A stretch of 64,000 bases of DNA from Chara braunii (GCA_003427395.1 BFEA01000181.1:585933-649932), one strand, 5' to 3'; shown: positions 29,289 through 41,431, numbered from the stretch's first letter. Translations and numbers: made by a program. Notes: generated by a model from the sequence alone, not told the origin.

Positions 29289-31337
29289 ATTGAACAAGGT
29301 CTTTTCTTTGCCTTTTCTTCACGCACGGACTTGCGATCTGTACACAATCATGTTAACTGGTTTGGTCAACCCAGATGAGCGGGCCACTTTTACTGAAAGA
29401 CAGTCGAAGTAAATAAAAGTAACGAAGTAAAATACCAAATAGCGAGTGCTTGTGTTGAGCAGACAGCAAGACACACGTGCAAGGAAGATGAGCAAAAGCG
29501 AACTTCAGCAATCAAACAGCATCATACATATGAGTCCAGATAGTCGTGACCTCGAACCAACAGCAGAATTGCATCACGAGATTCACCAAATAAGAACACA
29601 CCAAGAGTTCATAATTGACAATGCTGAAATAGTCCCATCATCATCATCAACGAAGAACCAGAGTTGATGTCCTATCTGGCGCTCGGCGTCCAGACTACAT
29701 GTGGCAGATCCTATCTAGCCTATACTACAATGCCGAAGTTGATGACAACAGCTCTCCCGAAGTATGAGCATACAGCGACCAATGTCGCACGCTTCCAGCA
29801 CCAGGTATGTCTCTCGCCTCACTCACAACCTCGTTCCCCAACACACAGATGCCACTAGCACCCAAGGACCACCCTGCGCCACACCCAGCTTACAGCAGCG
29901 CAGCTCGGCTATGGCTGCCTGCTCCTGCCCTGCTCGCCCGTGAGCGTGTAGGCGCCAGCCAGCAAATAGCGCAGCAGCGCTTGCGCAGCATGCAGCCAGC
30001 ACCCGAATGCCGAATGAGGAGGCAGGCCCTTTGCTATATCGAAGTGGCCTGCCTGCGTCCAGTCCCAGGAAGCTTCTAGTAGGCCCCGGTAGCCTGAGGC
30101 CCAGCACGATCGAGAACAGGCCTGGGGCCTGCGGTAGTTGCATGTGCCCAACTGCCTTCGGCATGTGTTTGGCCCAGTACCCGTAACCAGCCCAGGGCCT
30201 GCTTTCCATTCATTCACACAGGCGGCCCAGGGCCTCGGTTTCCTCAACCAACTGGCGCTGCGCAACTGCCTGAATTTCCTTAGTTGCGTAGAAGCCGAAA
30301 TAAGGCCCTGAAGGCCTCGTCGAGCCTGCCTTCACTTAGGGCGGCCGACGGGCTCTAAGAGAGGGGCCGAAAGGGGCTCATAGAGGCAGTGGCCTCACAC
30401 ACGTGACTAAAAACTTTAAGCTATGTGGTTGAAATTTTGAAGGCTTAATCAATCACTCTCGTGCTGTTACCCAACACAATAGTCAGAACATAATCGCAGA
30501 AACAATATCAAAGCGATCAACAAATTGAGAGTTTGTCTGACATCCACTCGGAGTCGCAACACATTTATTTATTGTCTTGTTACAGCCAGCACCCCACCGT
30601 TGTCTTTCTTTGAGCAGAGGTGGAGGAATGACAGAGAAACAAAATCAGTGTTATGAGCATAACACACCCATTCGGCCGACTTCACTTAGAGTCACACTGA
30701 TCTTGCTCCTAGGCACAAGCTCCTAGGTTGGGGCTGAACAATCGACAATAATTGTTGTCGTCGTTGAGAAGCTCATTGAACAAGGTCTTTTCTTTGCCTT
30801 TTCTTCACGCACGGACTTGCGATCTGTGCACAATCATGTTAACTGGTTTGGTCAACCCAGATGAGCGGGCCACTTTTACTGAAAGACGGTCAAAGTAAAT
30901 AAAATTAACAAAGTTAAATACCAATAATGAGTGCTAGTGTTGAGCAGACAGCAAGACACACGTGACTAAAGACTTTTAAGCTATGTGGTTGAAGTTTTGA
31001 AGGCGTAATCAATCGCTCTCGTGCTGTTACTCAACACAATAGTCAGAACATGATTGCAGAAACAATATCAAAGCGATCAACAAATTGAGAGTTTATCTGA
31101 CCGCCACTCGGAGTCACAACACATTTATTTGTAGTCTTGTTACAGCCAGCACCCCACCATTGTCTTTCTTTGAGCAGAGGTGGAGGAACGACAGAGAAAC
31201 AAAATCAGTGTTATGAGCATAACGCACCCATTCCGCCCACTTCACTTACAGTCACACTGATCTTGCTCCTAGGCACAAGCGCCTAGGTTGGGGCTGAACA
31301 ATCGACAATAATTGTTGTCGTAGTTGAGAAGCTCATT
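29289..31337. repeat. Tandem pair of a 562-bp unit (T), first copy interrupted
   Basis: Unit 1 is 29289-29477 plus 30400-30775; unit 2 is 30776-31337. They start TTGAACAAGGTC and share nearly every base, including GACTTGCGATCTG, GGTTTGGTCAACCCAG, CAATCGACAATAATTG and CTTGTTACAGCCAGCACC. Unit 1 is split by a solo LTR. No coding sequence is recognised; the unit could be an LTR of an unknown family or a satellite. Confidence 0.85.
29478..30399 (-). mobile_element. G-family solo LTR
   Basis: It has TG...CA ends (TGCAAGGAAG at the left, GGCCTCACA at the right). It is flanked by CACG on both sides (29474-29477 and 30400-30403); the wider match ACACACGTG includes the terminal bases. The uninterrupted site is present in the second T unit at 30951-30966 (GCAAGACACACGTGAC), so the insertion is proved by an empty-site comparison. 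There are no PBS, PPT or internal genes, so it is a solo LTR. Reverse motif GCTATGGC lies at 29908-29915. Confidence 0.88.
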
Positions 31338-32844
31338 GACAAGGATGCGAATAGGCAGTTGGCTTTCACGACAGCCAGGTCCAAGTATATATTGGGTCTT
31401 CGCTTAGAACTCGGGAAGACACTCACTCATCGTCTGAATAACTGACTAGCTTTTGCTGAGCTCAAAAGTGCGGCATTAGAAGGTGAAAGCGTTCATGCAC
31501 GGCCGCGGTACAGCCCTCGTACCATGTCCCATTTTCTCTGTACCATAGGGCTACAGTAGAACCTTCCGGTAGGTACAGTACTGGCCACGATGGAGATTTG
31601 ATCAAATAAGACTGGTAGGAGCAGTAAGTCCCTAAGACTGGCAGGAACAGTAAGTCCCTAGAAAGTCCGTAGGGACCGGCCAAGTTGCAGTGCAGTCGCG
31701 GAGAAGGCCCGTGGCAGACTGAATCTCTATCGGTCACGGCAGGGCCTGGCAGGGGAGGATCAGCACTCACGGCGGAGGACGAAGGCAGATGCATATAAGG
31801 CAGGGCAGCACAAGCACTTCCTTCGATCGCGACTCTGTCAGTGGATCTGCCGTTGGCTTNNNNNNNNNNNNNNNNNNNNNNNNNNNNNNNNNNNNNNNNN
31901 NNNNNNNNNNNNNNNNNNNNNNNNNNNNNNNNNNNNNNNNNNNNNNNNNNNNNNNNNNNNNNNNNNNNNNNNNNNNNNNNNNNNNNNNNNNNNNNNNNNN
32001 NNNNNNNNNNNNNNNNNNNNNNNNNNNNNNNNNNNNNNNNNNNNNNNNNNNNNNNNNNNNNNNNNNNNNNNNNNNNNNNNNNNNNNNNNNNNNNNNNNNN
32101 NNNNNNNNNNNNNNNNNNNNNNNNNNNNNNNNNNNNNNNNNNNNNNNNNNNNNNNNNNNNNNNNNNNNNNNNNNNNNNNNNNNNNNNNNNNNNNNNNNNN
32201 NNNNNNNNNNNNNNNNNNNNNNNNNNNNNNNNNNNNNNNNNNNNNNNNNNNNNNNNNNNNNNNNNNNNNNNNNNNNNNNNNNNNNNNNNNNNNNNNNNNN
32301 NNNNNNNNNNNNNNNNNNNNNNNNNNNNNNNNNNNNNNNNNNNNNNNNNNNNNNNNNNNNNNNNNNNNNNNNNNNNNNNNNNNNNNNNNNNNNNNNNNNN
32401 NNNNNNNNNNNNNNNNNNNNNNNNNNNNNNNNNNNNNNNNNNNNNNNNNNNNNNNNNNNNNNNNNNNNNNNNNNNNNNNNNNNNNNNNNNNNNNNNNNNN
32501 NNNNNNNNNNNNNNNNNNNNNNNNNNNNNNNNNNNNNNNNNNNNNNNNNNNNNNNNNNNNNNNNNNNNNNNNNNNNNNNNNNNNNNNNNNNNNNNNNNNN
32601 NNNNNNNNNNNNNNNNNNNNNNNNNNNNNNNNNNNNNNNNNNNNNNNNNNNNNNNNNNNNNNNNNNNNNNNNNNNNNNNNNNNNNNNNNNNNNNNNNNNN
32701 NNNNNNNNNNNNNNNNNNNNNNNNNNNNNNNNNNNNNNNNNNNNNNNNNNNNNNNNNNNNNNNNNNNNNNNNNNNNNNNNNNNNNNNNNNNNNNNNNNNN
32801 NNNNNNNNNNNNNNNNNNNNNNNNNNNNNNNNNNNNNNNNNNNN
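31338..32844. other. Unassigned sequence and 985-N gap
   Basis: The span 31338-31859 holds no recognisable gene. It has a short direct repeat (AAGACTGG-AGGA-CAGTAAGTCCCTA at about 31608 and 31636) and a CATATAAG TATA-like site at about 31792. From 31860 to 32844 all bases are N. The U3 part of the B2 5' LTR must lie in the gap. Open frames reported across the Ns are meaningless. Confidence 0.9.
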
Positions 32845-33170
32845 CATAGTTCTGAGGTTATTCTGACAATTCGAGACTCTGAGTATAATAAACAGTGTGG
32901 ATACTGGGTTTGGACTATCATTGCTTCATTGTTCTTGGATGTGATCTACTCGGCCTTCCTTATGACTGGTTGTGAGGATTGAGTGGAGTGAATTGCACTT
33001 TCAGTGTACCCTGTCATATCGCATGGTTAAGTCTTCTGCTGTGTTTATCTCTCCCTGTGAGGTGTGATACTCCTATCCTCCCCCCTTCCTTCTGTGTATG
33101 TATGGGCATACTTGGAAGTCTATGTGAGTGAGTGTTGGCCTTCAGACAACAAACAACCAGAATCATAACA
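32845..33170 (+). mobile_element. 5' LTR of B2, right end
   Basis: The sequence from TTCTGAGGTTATTCTGAC to AGAATCATAACA is the same as 47511-47836 with about 11 differences. It includes TATAATAAAC (AATAAA at 32887-32892), a likely polyadenylation signal. The left part is in the gap. Confidence 0.9.
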
Positions 33171-33172
33171 GT

Positions 33173-33184
33173 TGGTATCAGAGC
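33173..33184 (+). promoter_or_regulatory. Primer-binding site of B2
   Basis: TGGTATCAGAGC follows the LTR end by 2 nt and is the exact plant-type initiator tRNA-Met PBS core. Confidence 0.92.
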
Positions 33185-34684
33185 GATTGGATCCAGACTC
33201 TGGATCGATTGATGAGTTGGAGCAACCATCATCATCTGGCGAGACACTAGAGTTGAGTCTCATGGCGATTCATCATCTTCAGGGTGGTTGTCAGTAAGGG
33301 TGGTGGTAGTGAGTGTGTGGCGAGAAGAATTGGGCAGAGGGTGACACTCTCCTGCCTAGGGTTGTGCAGGAGTGGTTGGTGATTGATGCTCAGAGGCCTG
33401 GGCGGCTCTAAGAGGCTAATTTTAGCCTGGCAATTCATCTATAGACTGGTGATTGGCAAAGGAGTGATCCCAGGAGGTTGCGATTTTGGAATTGGGTCAG
33501 GATCCCCAACTTCCAAGCAGCGAAGTATATGGTGATGTGGCGCTGCAGTGAGTTTGTCAGTTATCTGCACCCGAGAGTTCAAATTCATTGAATCTGTCTG
33601 TTGGGGGTGAAGCGCCTCAGGGTAAACTGCTGGATCACCAAGTTTCAGGAGATTTGATACGTGGGAACACTGAGAATGAACAGGAGATGAAACTGGCGAG
33701 ATAGGGTTGACCAGTCAGCCATAGCTCAAGTTTCATTCATCTTCTTCAGAGTTGATCCTGAGGTAAGTGTGTTCCTTACTCTACCCTGTGTGGCGATTCT
33801 GGGGCTATTTTTAGAATAGCGAAATATGGTCTGTCAGTGGGTTGACAGTTGAAAATCAAAATTCATACTGTGGGACAACCACATCCGATTCCCCTTACCT
33901 CTCACCTTTGACTTCTACTAACCTTGTCTGACCTCGTTTCTGACTCAAATTTCATCTGAGACTGCTTTACAACATTGCGATTCATACTGATAGTGAATTG
34001 GTGTGTTTAGGGTCCTGTTGTCAGTGATAAGGCAAATTTGAATTTTGCGCTCACATAGTTGAAGCTCGACTAGACTAGGGTCAGTCATAACTTCAATTTT
34101 GTCCGTCCGAATTCAATTATGTTAGTCCCTGGTAAATTGCAATTCAGTACATAGTGAGTGTTTGAAATCGCACAGTCAAATTTGATGTTATGAGTCAGCT
34201 ACAGTGAAAACTGTAATTCGTCATACCCAAGGTATGGCATACAGGGTCATACAGTGGTGAAGTCTTCAGGGTAGGTCTAAAAGTAGGATTTCTTGTATAT
34301 TGCTGCATCTTGGTCATCAGTGGATACCTGCTTACCTCTAATAAGTCACTCTGCCTAACTTTTAATCTCTACTAATCAGTCCAGGACTACATCCTGCAAT
34401 CGATTGAGGCAGGATTTGCAATTACTGCATGCAATTGATGTGTCAGGGCAGGGATTGGAAAATCATGAAATTGGTTTTTGCTGAGATTACTCTTAACTAA
34501 CCCTGACCCTCACGTGGTCTGCAGAGACTGAACATTCACTTGCTCGGACTAACCAACTTTCTCTCTTCAGTCAGGTGGCAGTAATTGGACGAGTACTGTA
34601 GAAAAAATCCAATTCTTGTTACCTCCTGTCCGTCTTTGTTTATTTGTTTGTTTTTATTTTATCTGAATTGTGGGACAAATTAAA
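33185..34684 (+). other. Untranslated leader of B2
   Basis: About 1.5 kb without a gene. GCCATAGC lies at 33718-33725, followed 40 bp later by CTGAGGTAAGTGTG (about 33758), a strong splice-donor-like site. A T-rich stretch (34635-34660, TTTGTTTATTTGTTTG) lies before gag and could act as a pyrimidine tract. The leader may therefore be spliced, but no matching acceptor can be proved. Confidence 0.55.
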
Positions 34685-36412
34685 ATGGTTGATGCTGAGA
34701 AGGGAGAGGCTTCTGATGTGAAGCCTCAGATTCCGCTTGACCCTTTAGAGGCTGAATTGCGGGCCCATGAGGAGAAACTCCGCCAACAGGCCCAAGCAGT
34801 TGAGGCTCTAAAGGCTGAGCTTAAGAGGAAAGAAGAAGCAACGCAGAAGGAGGCCAGGAGAAAGTTGCTAATTGCAAATGTAGAAAAGGTCAGGACTAGT
34901 GGTACATCCAACCAGTACAATAAGGACATGGCCGAATTCATCCTTTTACAGGATGATATTCACTGTTCTTATTTTACTAACTGGGATAAGAGGATCACCA
35001 GTTTGGAGAACAGTCACTCAACTTTTCCGAAGAAGCTGGATGACATTTCTTCTAAACTGGATCTGATCTTCACTCACTTGAAGATCCCAACCACTTTGAG
35101 CGTTCCTCCTTCTCCTGGGCCTTCTCAAGCAGACACTTAGCAGCCCTCACAATCCAAACCCACATCTCCTCCCTCTATACCCAACTCCCCTGCATCTTCT
35201 CAACCCTCCAACCCATTTTATATGCAGCGGCTCAAGCTGACCCCTCCACCCATGTTCTCTGGTGAGGACCCAAAGGTGGACGTTGCAGATTGGGTAACTG
35301 CACAAAGAACCTACCTGAGTGGGTTCAAATGCGGTGAGGATGTGAAGGTGTCTACCATCCTTGCTCGTCTGGAGAGGACTTCACTGAAATGGTGCACCTC
35401 TACCTCCAGCAAGCAAGGTATGGAAATGGCGGATTGGGCACAGAGGTTGGGGGTGGCTGGTTTTTTGCAGGCCCTGCAGGATAGGTTTGCAGACAAGGAG
35501 CAGGCCAGGAAGGCAACAGACAAAATTATGCGCCTGGGCCAAAAGAAATTTGATGGCTCCTTGTCCAAACTCTATTCTACCTTTGAGAGTCTGACATCGA
35601 CTCCAGGGTTAGAGATGAGTGAGCAGGATTTGCTCATTTATTTCTTACGTGCAGCGCCTGAGCAATACCAGCTGGCATTATTCTCTCAGGGCCACAGGAT
35701 TGGTGGTCCTTTTGCAGAGCAGCCCTGGACCTAGAATCCGAACTCCATGTCCAGGAAGCACCTTCTGAAGGAAGGAAGGGACCCTCCTCAAAGGGGCGAA
35801 GAAGGAGGCAGGGTGCCTTGTTTGCTCCTGCAACTTCCAGTTCGGATAGCGATGCAGCATCCCAAGGTGGGACCCCTCGATCTGGGACTGCTTCCTCGTC
35901 TACTGCAGATCCTGCTGTTCTTGCCCTAGCTGCTGCTTTGATGGGCCTGACTAAGGGCAAAGCCCCATTCCAGAAAGCATCAACCAGCAGCAAGGGGAAA
36001 GGTAAGGGACGTGCCTCTTTCCCTGGTGCCCAGAAAGTACCACTACCACACGATGTCTGCTGGCCAACTGACCCCCCTGATCCTTCCACCTTCCCCTCGC
36101 ATGCACTCAGAATCCAGGAGGGGGTTTGGAGGAAGAGAAAGGACAAGGGTGTCTGCCTGAGGTGCGAGGGGGAGCACTTCTTAAGGGACTGTCCCAGCAT
36201 GCCTCGCAGGTCTCCAGGCAGCTCTAGTTTAAAAATCTACAGCAGGGAGAGGTGGAAGCAGCAGCTCCTTCCACCAGTGCTGATTCACTTTGTGATGAAG
36301 GTGAGTCTTCACATTTTCTCGCTGGTTCTTCTGTTCTTGGAGTTGCATCTTCAGGGTCTTTCACTTTTGAAGACTTTGAGTTGGATGAGACTTGGGAGGA
36401 GGATGATGATTA
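34685..36412 (+). pseudogene. B2 gag
   Basis: The start ATG at 34685 (AAAATGG context) opens MVDAEKGEASDVKPQ, followed by a coiled-coil-like charged stretch (EAELRAHEEKLRQQAQAVEA). A TAG lies at 35138-35140. In the same frame class the capsid-like domain follows (LTPPPMFSGEDPKVDVADW, AGFLQALQDRFADKEQ, LTSTPGLEMSEQDLL), then a frameshift at about 35700, a Ser/Ala/Lys linker, and a zinc knuckle CLRCEGEHFLRDC at 36154-36192 with the short C-x2-C-x3-H-x4-C spacing. An acidic tail (FEDFELDETWEEDDD) ends at a TAG at 36411-36413. B1 lacks the N-terminal part, so this is the family's only view of it. Confidence 0.85.
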
Positions 36413-36416
36413 GTGT

Positions 36417-38340
36417 TTGGCTGATCTTTTCATGTCCTTGCAGGAAAAGAAAAAGGACCGGTCAGAACTCATCCTGCTTCGACCCTCCATCATAGGAGCC
36501 AAGATCAAAGGGCTCTTAGACTATGGAGCTACTCGCAACTTCATATCTCCCAAGGCAGTCAGCAAACAACACCTGGATCATAGATTAGCGAAATTGCGAC
36601 AGCCTATAGAGGTTCACATGTTGACTCTTCCACAATCAGGATCATGACTGTTGTCAAAGACCTACCTGTGACCTTTGATAAGTAGGGAGAAATCAGACAC
36701 CTCCTGAATTTTTACGTGTTTCCTAACGTTCCCTTTGACCTTGTCTTCTCTATGCAGTGGCTTGGTGCCACCAATCCTAGGATCGACTGGCGGATCCCTA
36801 GGGTTGAGCTACTTGACCGGCATGGGGTTTATTGCCCTTGTATGCTCGCGGATGAGTACCATCCGGCCAACAACTGTTACTGCATGAGTGCTCGCAGATT
36901 TGTGCGTTTCCCGCGCCAGACTGACCACACCCGTCTGTTCGTGGCTTATGCCAAACAGACTGATGTGGAAACTGCTCCCTCTCCCTCTCAAATTCAGCAG
37001 GTTGTTGACCGCTTCTCATATCTTATGGAGGAGCCTACTGGACTTGTCCATAGGCAGATTAAACATAAGATTGAGATCCTGCGTGGTTCGGTCCCTCCCA
37101 AGGGCCGAGTCTACAGGATGTCACCTGTTGAACTTGATGAGCTCAGGAAACAGTTGGAGACCGTGATCAGCAAAGGCTAGATCTGGCCCAACACATCTGA
37201 ATTTAGGGCACCAGTCCTCTTTGTTCCAAAGGGGAATGGTGAGTTCAGAATGTGCGTGGACTACAGAGGTCTCAACAAAATCACGAGGAAGTCCACAAAG
37301 CCTCTTCCTCACATTGATGATTTGTTGGACATGGTGCAGGGGTGTACCATTTTTAGCAAGATCGATCTCAAATCTGGGTATCACCAGATTGAGATGGTCG
37401 AAGGCGATGTCCACAAGACAACCTTCAAGACCAGGTATGGCACTTATGAGTACCTGATCATGTCGTTTGGTCTTTGCAGTGCCCCAGGCACCTTTCAGGC
37501 ATAGATGCATCGCATACTCAGGCCTTACCTGGACAAGTTTGTAGTTGTCTACTCGGATGATATTCTAGTATTCAGTCGTTCTGTTCAGGAGCATGCGCAA
37601 CATCTGGCTCTGGTCCTCCAGACCTTACGTGATAACCAGTATAAGATCAACAGGGAGAAGTCATTTTTGGGAGTTCCCTCTGTAATCTACCTGGGTCATG
37701 TTATTTCTGAAGAGGGGTTGGCTCTTGAGGCAACAGAAGTTGCTGCTGTTCAGGACTGGCCGAAGCTTGTGAACATCCGTGATGTCCGGTCTTTCTTGGG
37801 TCTTGCAGCCTATTACAGGAAGTTCATCAAGAACTTCTCTTCTATTGCAGCACCTCTGACTGACCTCACAAAGAAAGACACTTCCTTTCTTTGGAGATCT
37901 AAGTGTTAGGAGGCTTTCACACGTCTCAAGGAGGCCTTGATTTGTGCCCCTGTTTTGAAGCTACCTGACCCTACTTTGCCTTTTGTGCTTACCACTGATG
38001 CTAGTCAGTATGGTGTAGGGACGGTACTTCAACAGGATGATGGGAGTGGTCTGCAGCCTGTCGAGTAGATGAGCAAGAAGATCAAAACAAGGAAGTTGCA
38101 GGATTCTACCTATGAGAAAGAGCTTTATGCTCTTGTGTCAGCGCTCAAGCATTGGAAACATTTCCTCCTGGGTAGGCACTTCGAGATCTTCTCAGATCAC
38201 TCCACTCTGCAGTGGATGAAGTCCCAGGGAGAACTGAACGACAAGCTTATTCGCTACATTCAGTTCATTAACATGTTTGACTTTGAACTGAGACACAAGA
38301 AGGGCTGCTACAATTGAGTAACTGACGCCCTCTCTCGTAG
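36417..38340 (+). pseudogene. B2 protease, RT and RNase H
   Basis: The protease site reads LLDYGATRNFIS (Cys of B1 changed to Tyr). After frame breaks near 36645 it continues NVPFDLVFSMQWLGATNP. RT has KGRVYRMSPVELDELRKQL, a TAG where B1 has Trp (about 37178), [28 protein letters not shown], a TAG at about 37502, and VVYSDDILVFSRS, in which the catalytic block is YSDD rather than YLDD. Further stops lie at about 37907, 38066 and 38315. RNase H reads LTTDASQYGVGTVLQ and FEIFSDHSTLQWMKS. Confidence 0.88.
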
Positions 38341-39305
38341 GCCTGACGCTCTCTTTCTGATCTCCTTCACCCACTCTTTTGGAGAGAAGACTCGTCAGAC
38401 CATTGACCATTTGCTGCCCCAGGATGCGATTTTTGGGTCTATTGTAAGGAATCTCCAGGATGATCCTGCACCTCAACCAGGATATACTCTGGTTTCAGAC
38501 CTGCTGTATACTTGCAACAAAGGAGAGGAACGCATGTGCATTCCTCAGAACCGCAAGCTGAGAACACTTATGATGTCAGAGTGTCATGATGCTCGTGGTC
38601 ACTTTGGAGCCCTCAAATCGTATGCAGCCCTGCTGCAACGCTTCTTCTGGAAGGAGATGAGGAGTGACCTGTTGCACTATGTGGAAACCTGTGAGTTATG
38701 CCAAAGGAATAAGGTGGTATGCCGACCTCCCCTTGGCCTACTCAAACCACTACCTACCCCTGATGCTCCTGCACAGTCAATGTCCATTGATTTTATTGAC
38801 TTAAGTAGGACCACTCCTCGTGGGATGCGTCAGGTCATGGTATTTGTGGACCGGTTCTCCAAATATGCAGAGTTCATCCCCTTACCAGCTGAGGCTCGCG
38901 TTCCAACCGTTCAGGCGGCATTTGCTGACACATCATGGGCCACCCACCTCTATTGTCAGTGACCGAGATCCCAGGTTTTGCAACAATGAATGGCAATCCT
39001 ACTGCAGGGATTACCTTCATTCTCGCCTGAATATGACATCTGGTTGTCATCCTGAAGCCAATGGTCAGGCTGAGTGATGAACCAGATTTTGTTTCAGCTG
39101 CTGCGTCCTATGAGCAGTCCAGACCAACAGGACTGGGATCTCCACTTGAGTCCTGCACAACTTGTGCTTGACACCCTACCGGTTGCACTGGGGTCGTGAG
39201 CCACGGCAGCCTCTTGATGACATCATCGATAAGGTTACCCGTACATTGACACCTAGAACTGCAGAGTTCACCAGGCGTTACCGTGTGGACATAGAACGCG
39301 CCCGT
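38341..39305 (+). pseudogene. B2 integrase, 5' part
   Basis: The zinc finger ECHDARGHFGALKS ... VETCELCQRNK is complete (H-H-C-C). The first catalytic Asp is in SMSIDFIDL and the second in VSDRDPRF, after a frameshift near 38940. The Glu motif region reads PEANGQAE and then hits stops (about 39077). The reading ends RVDIERAR at 39305, where the 7-kb insertion begins. Confidence 0.88.
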
Positions 39306-40563
39306 TGTCGGAGGGCGCGGTGTCCCGGCCCTCCGCTGCATACCAGGCGCCCGTTCACCTACCTCTCGCTGTGTACCAGGCGTTCCGTCATTTATCTCTG
39401 CGGCGTACCAACTCCTTGCTCAGATTCTGAAGCACACTGGGAGCCTGCTCGGGAATCCGTTGCGGGTGTACTAGTTGCTCCGACTTCTCGTTGTACCTGT
39501 TGCTGCTAGTGAACCACTAAGCCGTACCACGTGTAACCCGGTTCCACTGCCACAGACATGTCCAGTCGGTGTTTGCCTTGGCGGGAGTGCGTCGCTGGAT
39601 TTCCCTATCGTCCATGTAGGTGCAGTGCTGCCAGCCTGTGGCCGAGGTGACTGTCGGGCTTACCCCGGGGTGCGAAGGTGAAGGTTGTAGCGAGGACCAT
39701 TATGTCGCGCACTAAGTTTCTTCTGACCGAGTTGTGGGAGACATAGGGGACAACTGTCACGATCGTAAAAGAAAAGGGGGGAAGGAAAATAAAAAATTGA
39801 GGTGACAAGGGGTGGTGGCGTTTCAGACTGTGGTTTTCAATGCTGGTTCTCCTGCCCCCTGGGGGGGAGCGAACGGTTCGCTTTCGAACTGCAAGTGCGA
39901 GTGAGCGACTTAGGTCGACCTAGCTTTCCACGCTTCGCTTACCGGGAATATGAATTGCTGAGTACCGCGTCGGGGGTCCTCAAAATAGGACCACCCGCGG
40001 CCGCGTTGGTAGGAAGCTCATGACCTTCCATGGAAGGTCATAAGCCCCCTCCTTACCATCGGACACGGCTACTCATGAGAGGTAGCCCGTTGACATCTTT
40101 TGAAAGGAAGGGCGCGTCCGCCCCTGTCCCGTTATGGGACCACAACGATGAGCGTGTAGTCAGTTCATATCGAAAATGTAGAGACTAGTGACTGATAGCA
40201 GAGTGGCCAGCCTATGTCATGACCTTTGAGGTTCGACCTCTCACTTTCTCGCTTTAATTTATTTTATTCTATTTTATTATTTTCTGAATCTTACATATCG
40301 CTGAAATGCAATTTTGAAATTCACCTGAGTACTTTGTTCGAGGCACGAGCTGTGGCGAACCTATAAAGAGTGAGGGAGGCGAGCCTTAGGCTGCTGGGAC
40401 ATGGACAGGCTCGTTGCGCCAAGTACTAGCGGGCAGAAGTGAGGGGGGCCGAGCGACTGAGTGAGTGTGAGGCAGTCCGTCTACGTGCATAGGTGCCGAG
40501 TGCTGAATCCGGGCTGTTTTGGAAGCTGGTAGCCTGGCGACTTGCGCTGTAGGAGGGCTCAAA

Positions 40564-40990
40564 ATGATGCGCAGCAACGGTCTATATGGGTACATGCCAA
40601 GGTACCTCCAGTTCCTCTGGAGGTGGGAGCGAATGTCAGGAGAAGGCCCGATGGTGACCGTCGTCCTGGACTACAGCCGCTGCAATCAAGAGGTCAGGCT
40701 GAAAATAAATGTGGAAGGAGGGAAAGAGGAAGAAATGAGAGCGGACCAGGGATTGCAGGGGGCCATCACGAAGGCAAAGGACGGGGCTGAGAGGAGGTGC
40801 AGACGGGACGCGGTTACGGACGAAATGAAGGTGACTGTCTAATACTTGGAGGGAGAGACCTCGACGGACACTATAGAGAGGGAGCAACAACACCTGGACC
40901 GCGACACAGAAGCTGAGAGTGAGGAGAGTGACCGGGAGGTCCGGACCCGGTCCTGGCATGCACTGGCCTAGTGGCGGCGAGACCACCCAC
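40564..40990 (+). pseudogene. Unrecognised coding remnant in the 7-kb insertion
   Basis: An ATG at 40564 (CAAAATGATG) opens about 93 codons (MMRSNGLYGYMPRYLQF, then VTVVLDYSRCNQEVRLKIN) up to a TAA at 40840-40842. The same frame continues beyond the stop with acidic text (LEGETSTDTIEREQQHLDRD, AESEESDREV) to about 40970. Both halves are rich in charged residues. I do not recognise a family; it may be the N-terminus of an element protein. Confidence 0.35.
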
Positions 40991-41199
40991 CCGCCGAGCC
41001 TGTGGAAAGTGGCCCAGAGGCCAACTCGCGACAATGAAGGGACCGGAGCCGCTAGACTGAGGGACACGGGTCAACTTGCGAGAACCGGTTACGAGAGAGA
41101 GAGGGAGATGCGGGCAGGTCAAGATCGAAGGAGGGACGTGAGAGACGAGCGATGCTCGGAAAAAAGAAGTAGGAGTGGAGACGAGCGCTGCTCGGAAAA

Positions 41200-41431
41200 A
41201 AGGGACATCTTCAGCCTTCTCTCCGATCATGCAGCATATGCCTATCAGCCCGACCTCTTTCAAGGAACGCTCCAGCGCATGCATACCGACGAAGTGTATA
41301 CAAGGAAAGCCAGCTCAATGGTGAAGGGCGTGAAAGGGGCGAACGGCTACGAGAGAGAGAGAGAGTACGCGCTGAAGTCAGATGCGAAGAGAGAAGACGG
41401 GGATCAGTTTTGTGACGTGTGGCGTTGGTAG
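41200..41431 (+). pseudogene. Unknown protein remnant, copy 1
   Basis: The frame reads LLSDHAAYAYQPDLFQ then MHTDEVYTRKASS and ends at 41431. It aligns with copy 2 at 42120-42250: the DNA shares GCATATGCCTATCAGC/GCATGTATCTATCAGC and GAAGTGTATACAAGGAAAG/GAAGTGTATGAGAAGGAAG. It is preceded by a short tandem repeat of GAGCGMTGCTCGGAAAAAA. No known domain is seen. Confidence 0.35.

Noticed and set aside
29471-30405. The insertion at 29478-30399 as a Mutator-like element with a 9-bp duplication (ACACACGTG)
   Set aside because: The ends match the LTR ends of element G (TG...CA), and the longer direct repeat includes terminal LTR bases that happen to match the target.
31462-32982. Long open frames across 31860-32844
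   Set aside because: They consist of runs of unknown residues from 985 N bases and have no content.
39306-40340. A 5' LTR of the 7-kb insertion matching its right end (AT-rich blocks near 40255 and 46195)
   Set aside because: Both have TTTAATTTATTTTATT-type sequence, but the match does not extend to the element ends and is explained by AT-richness.
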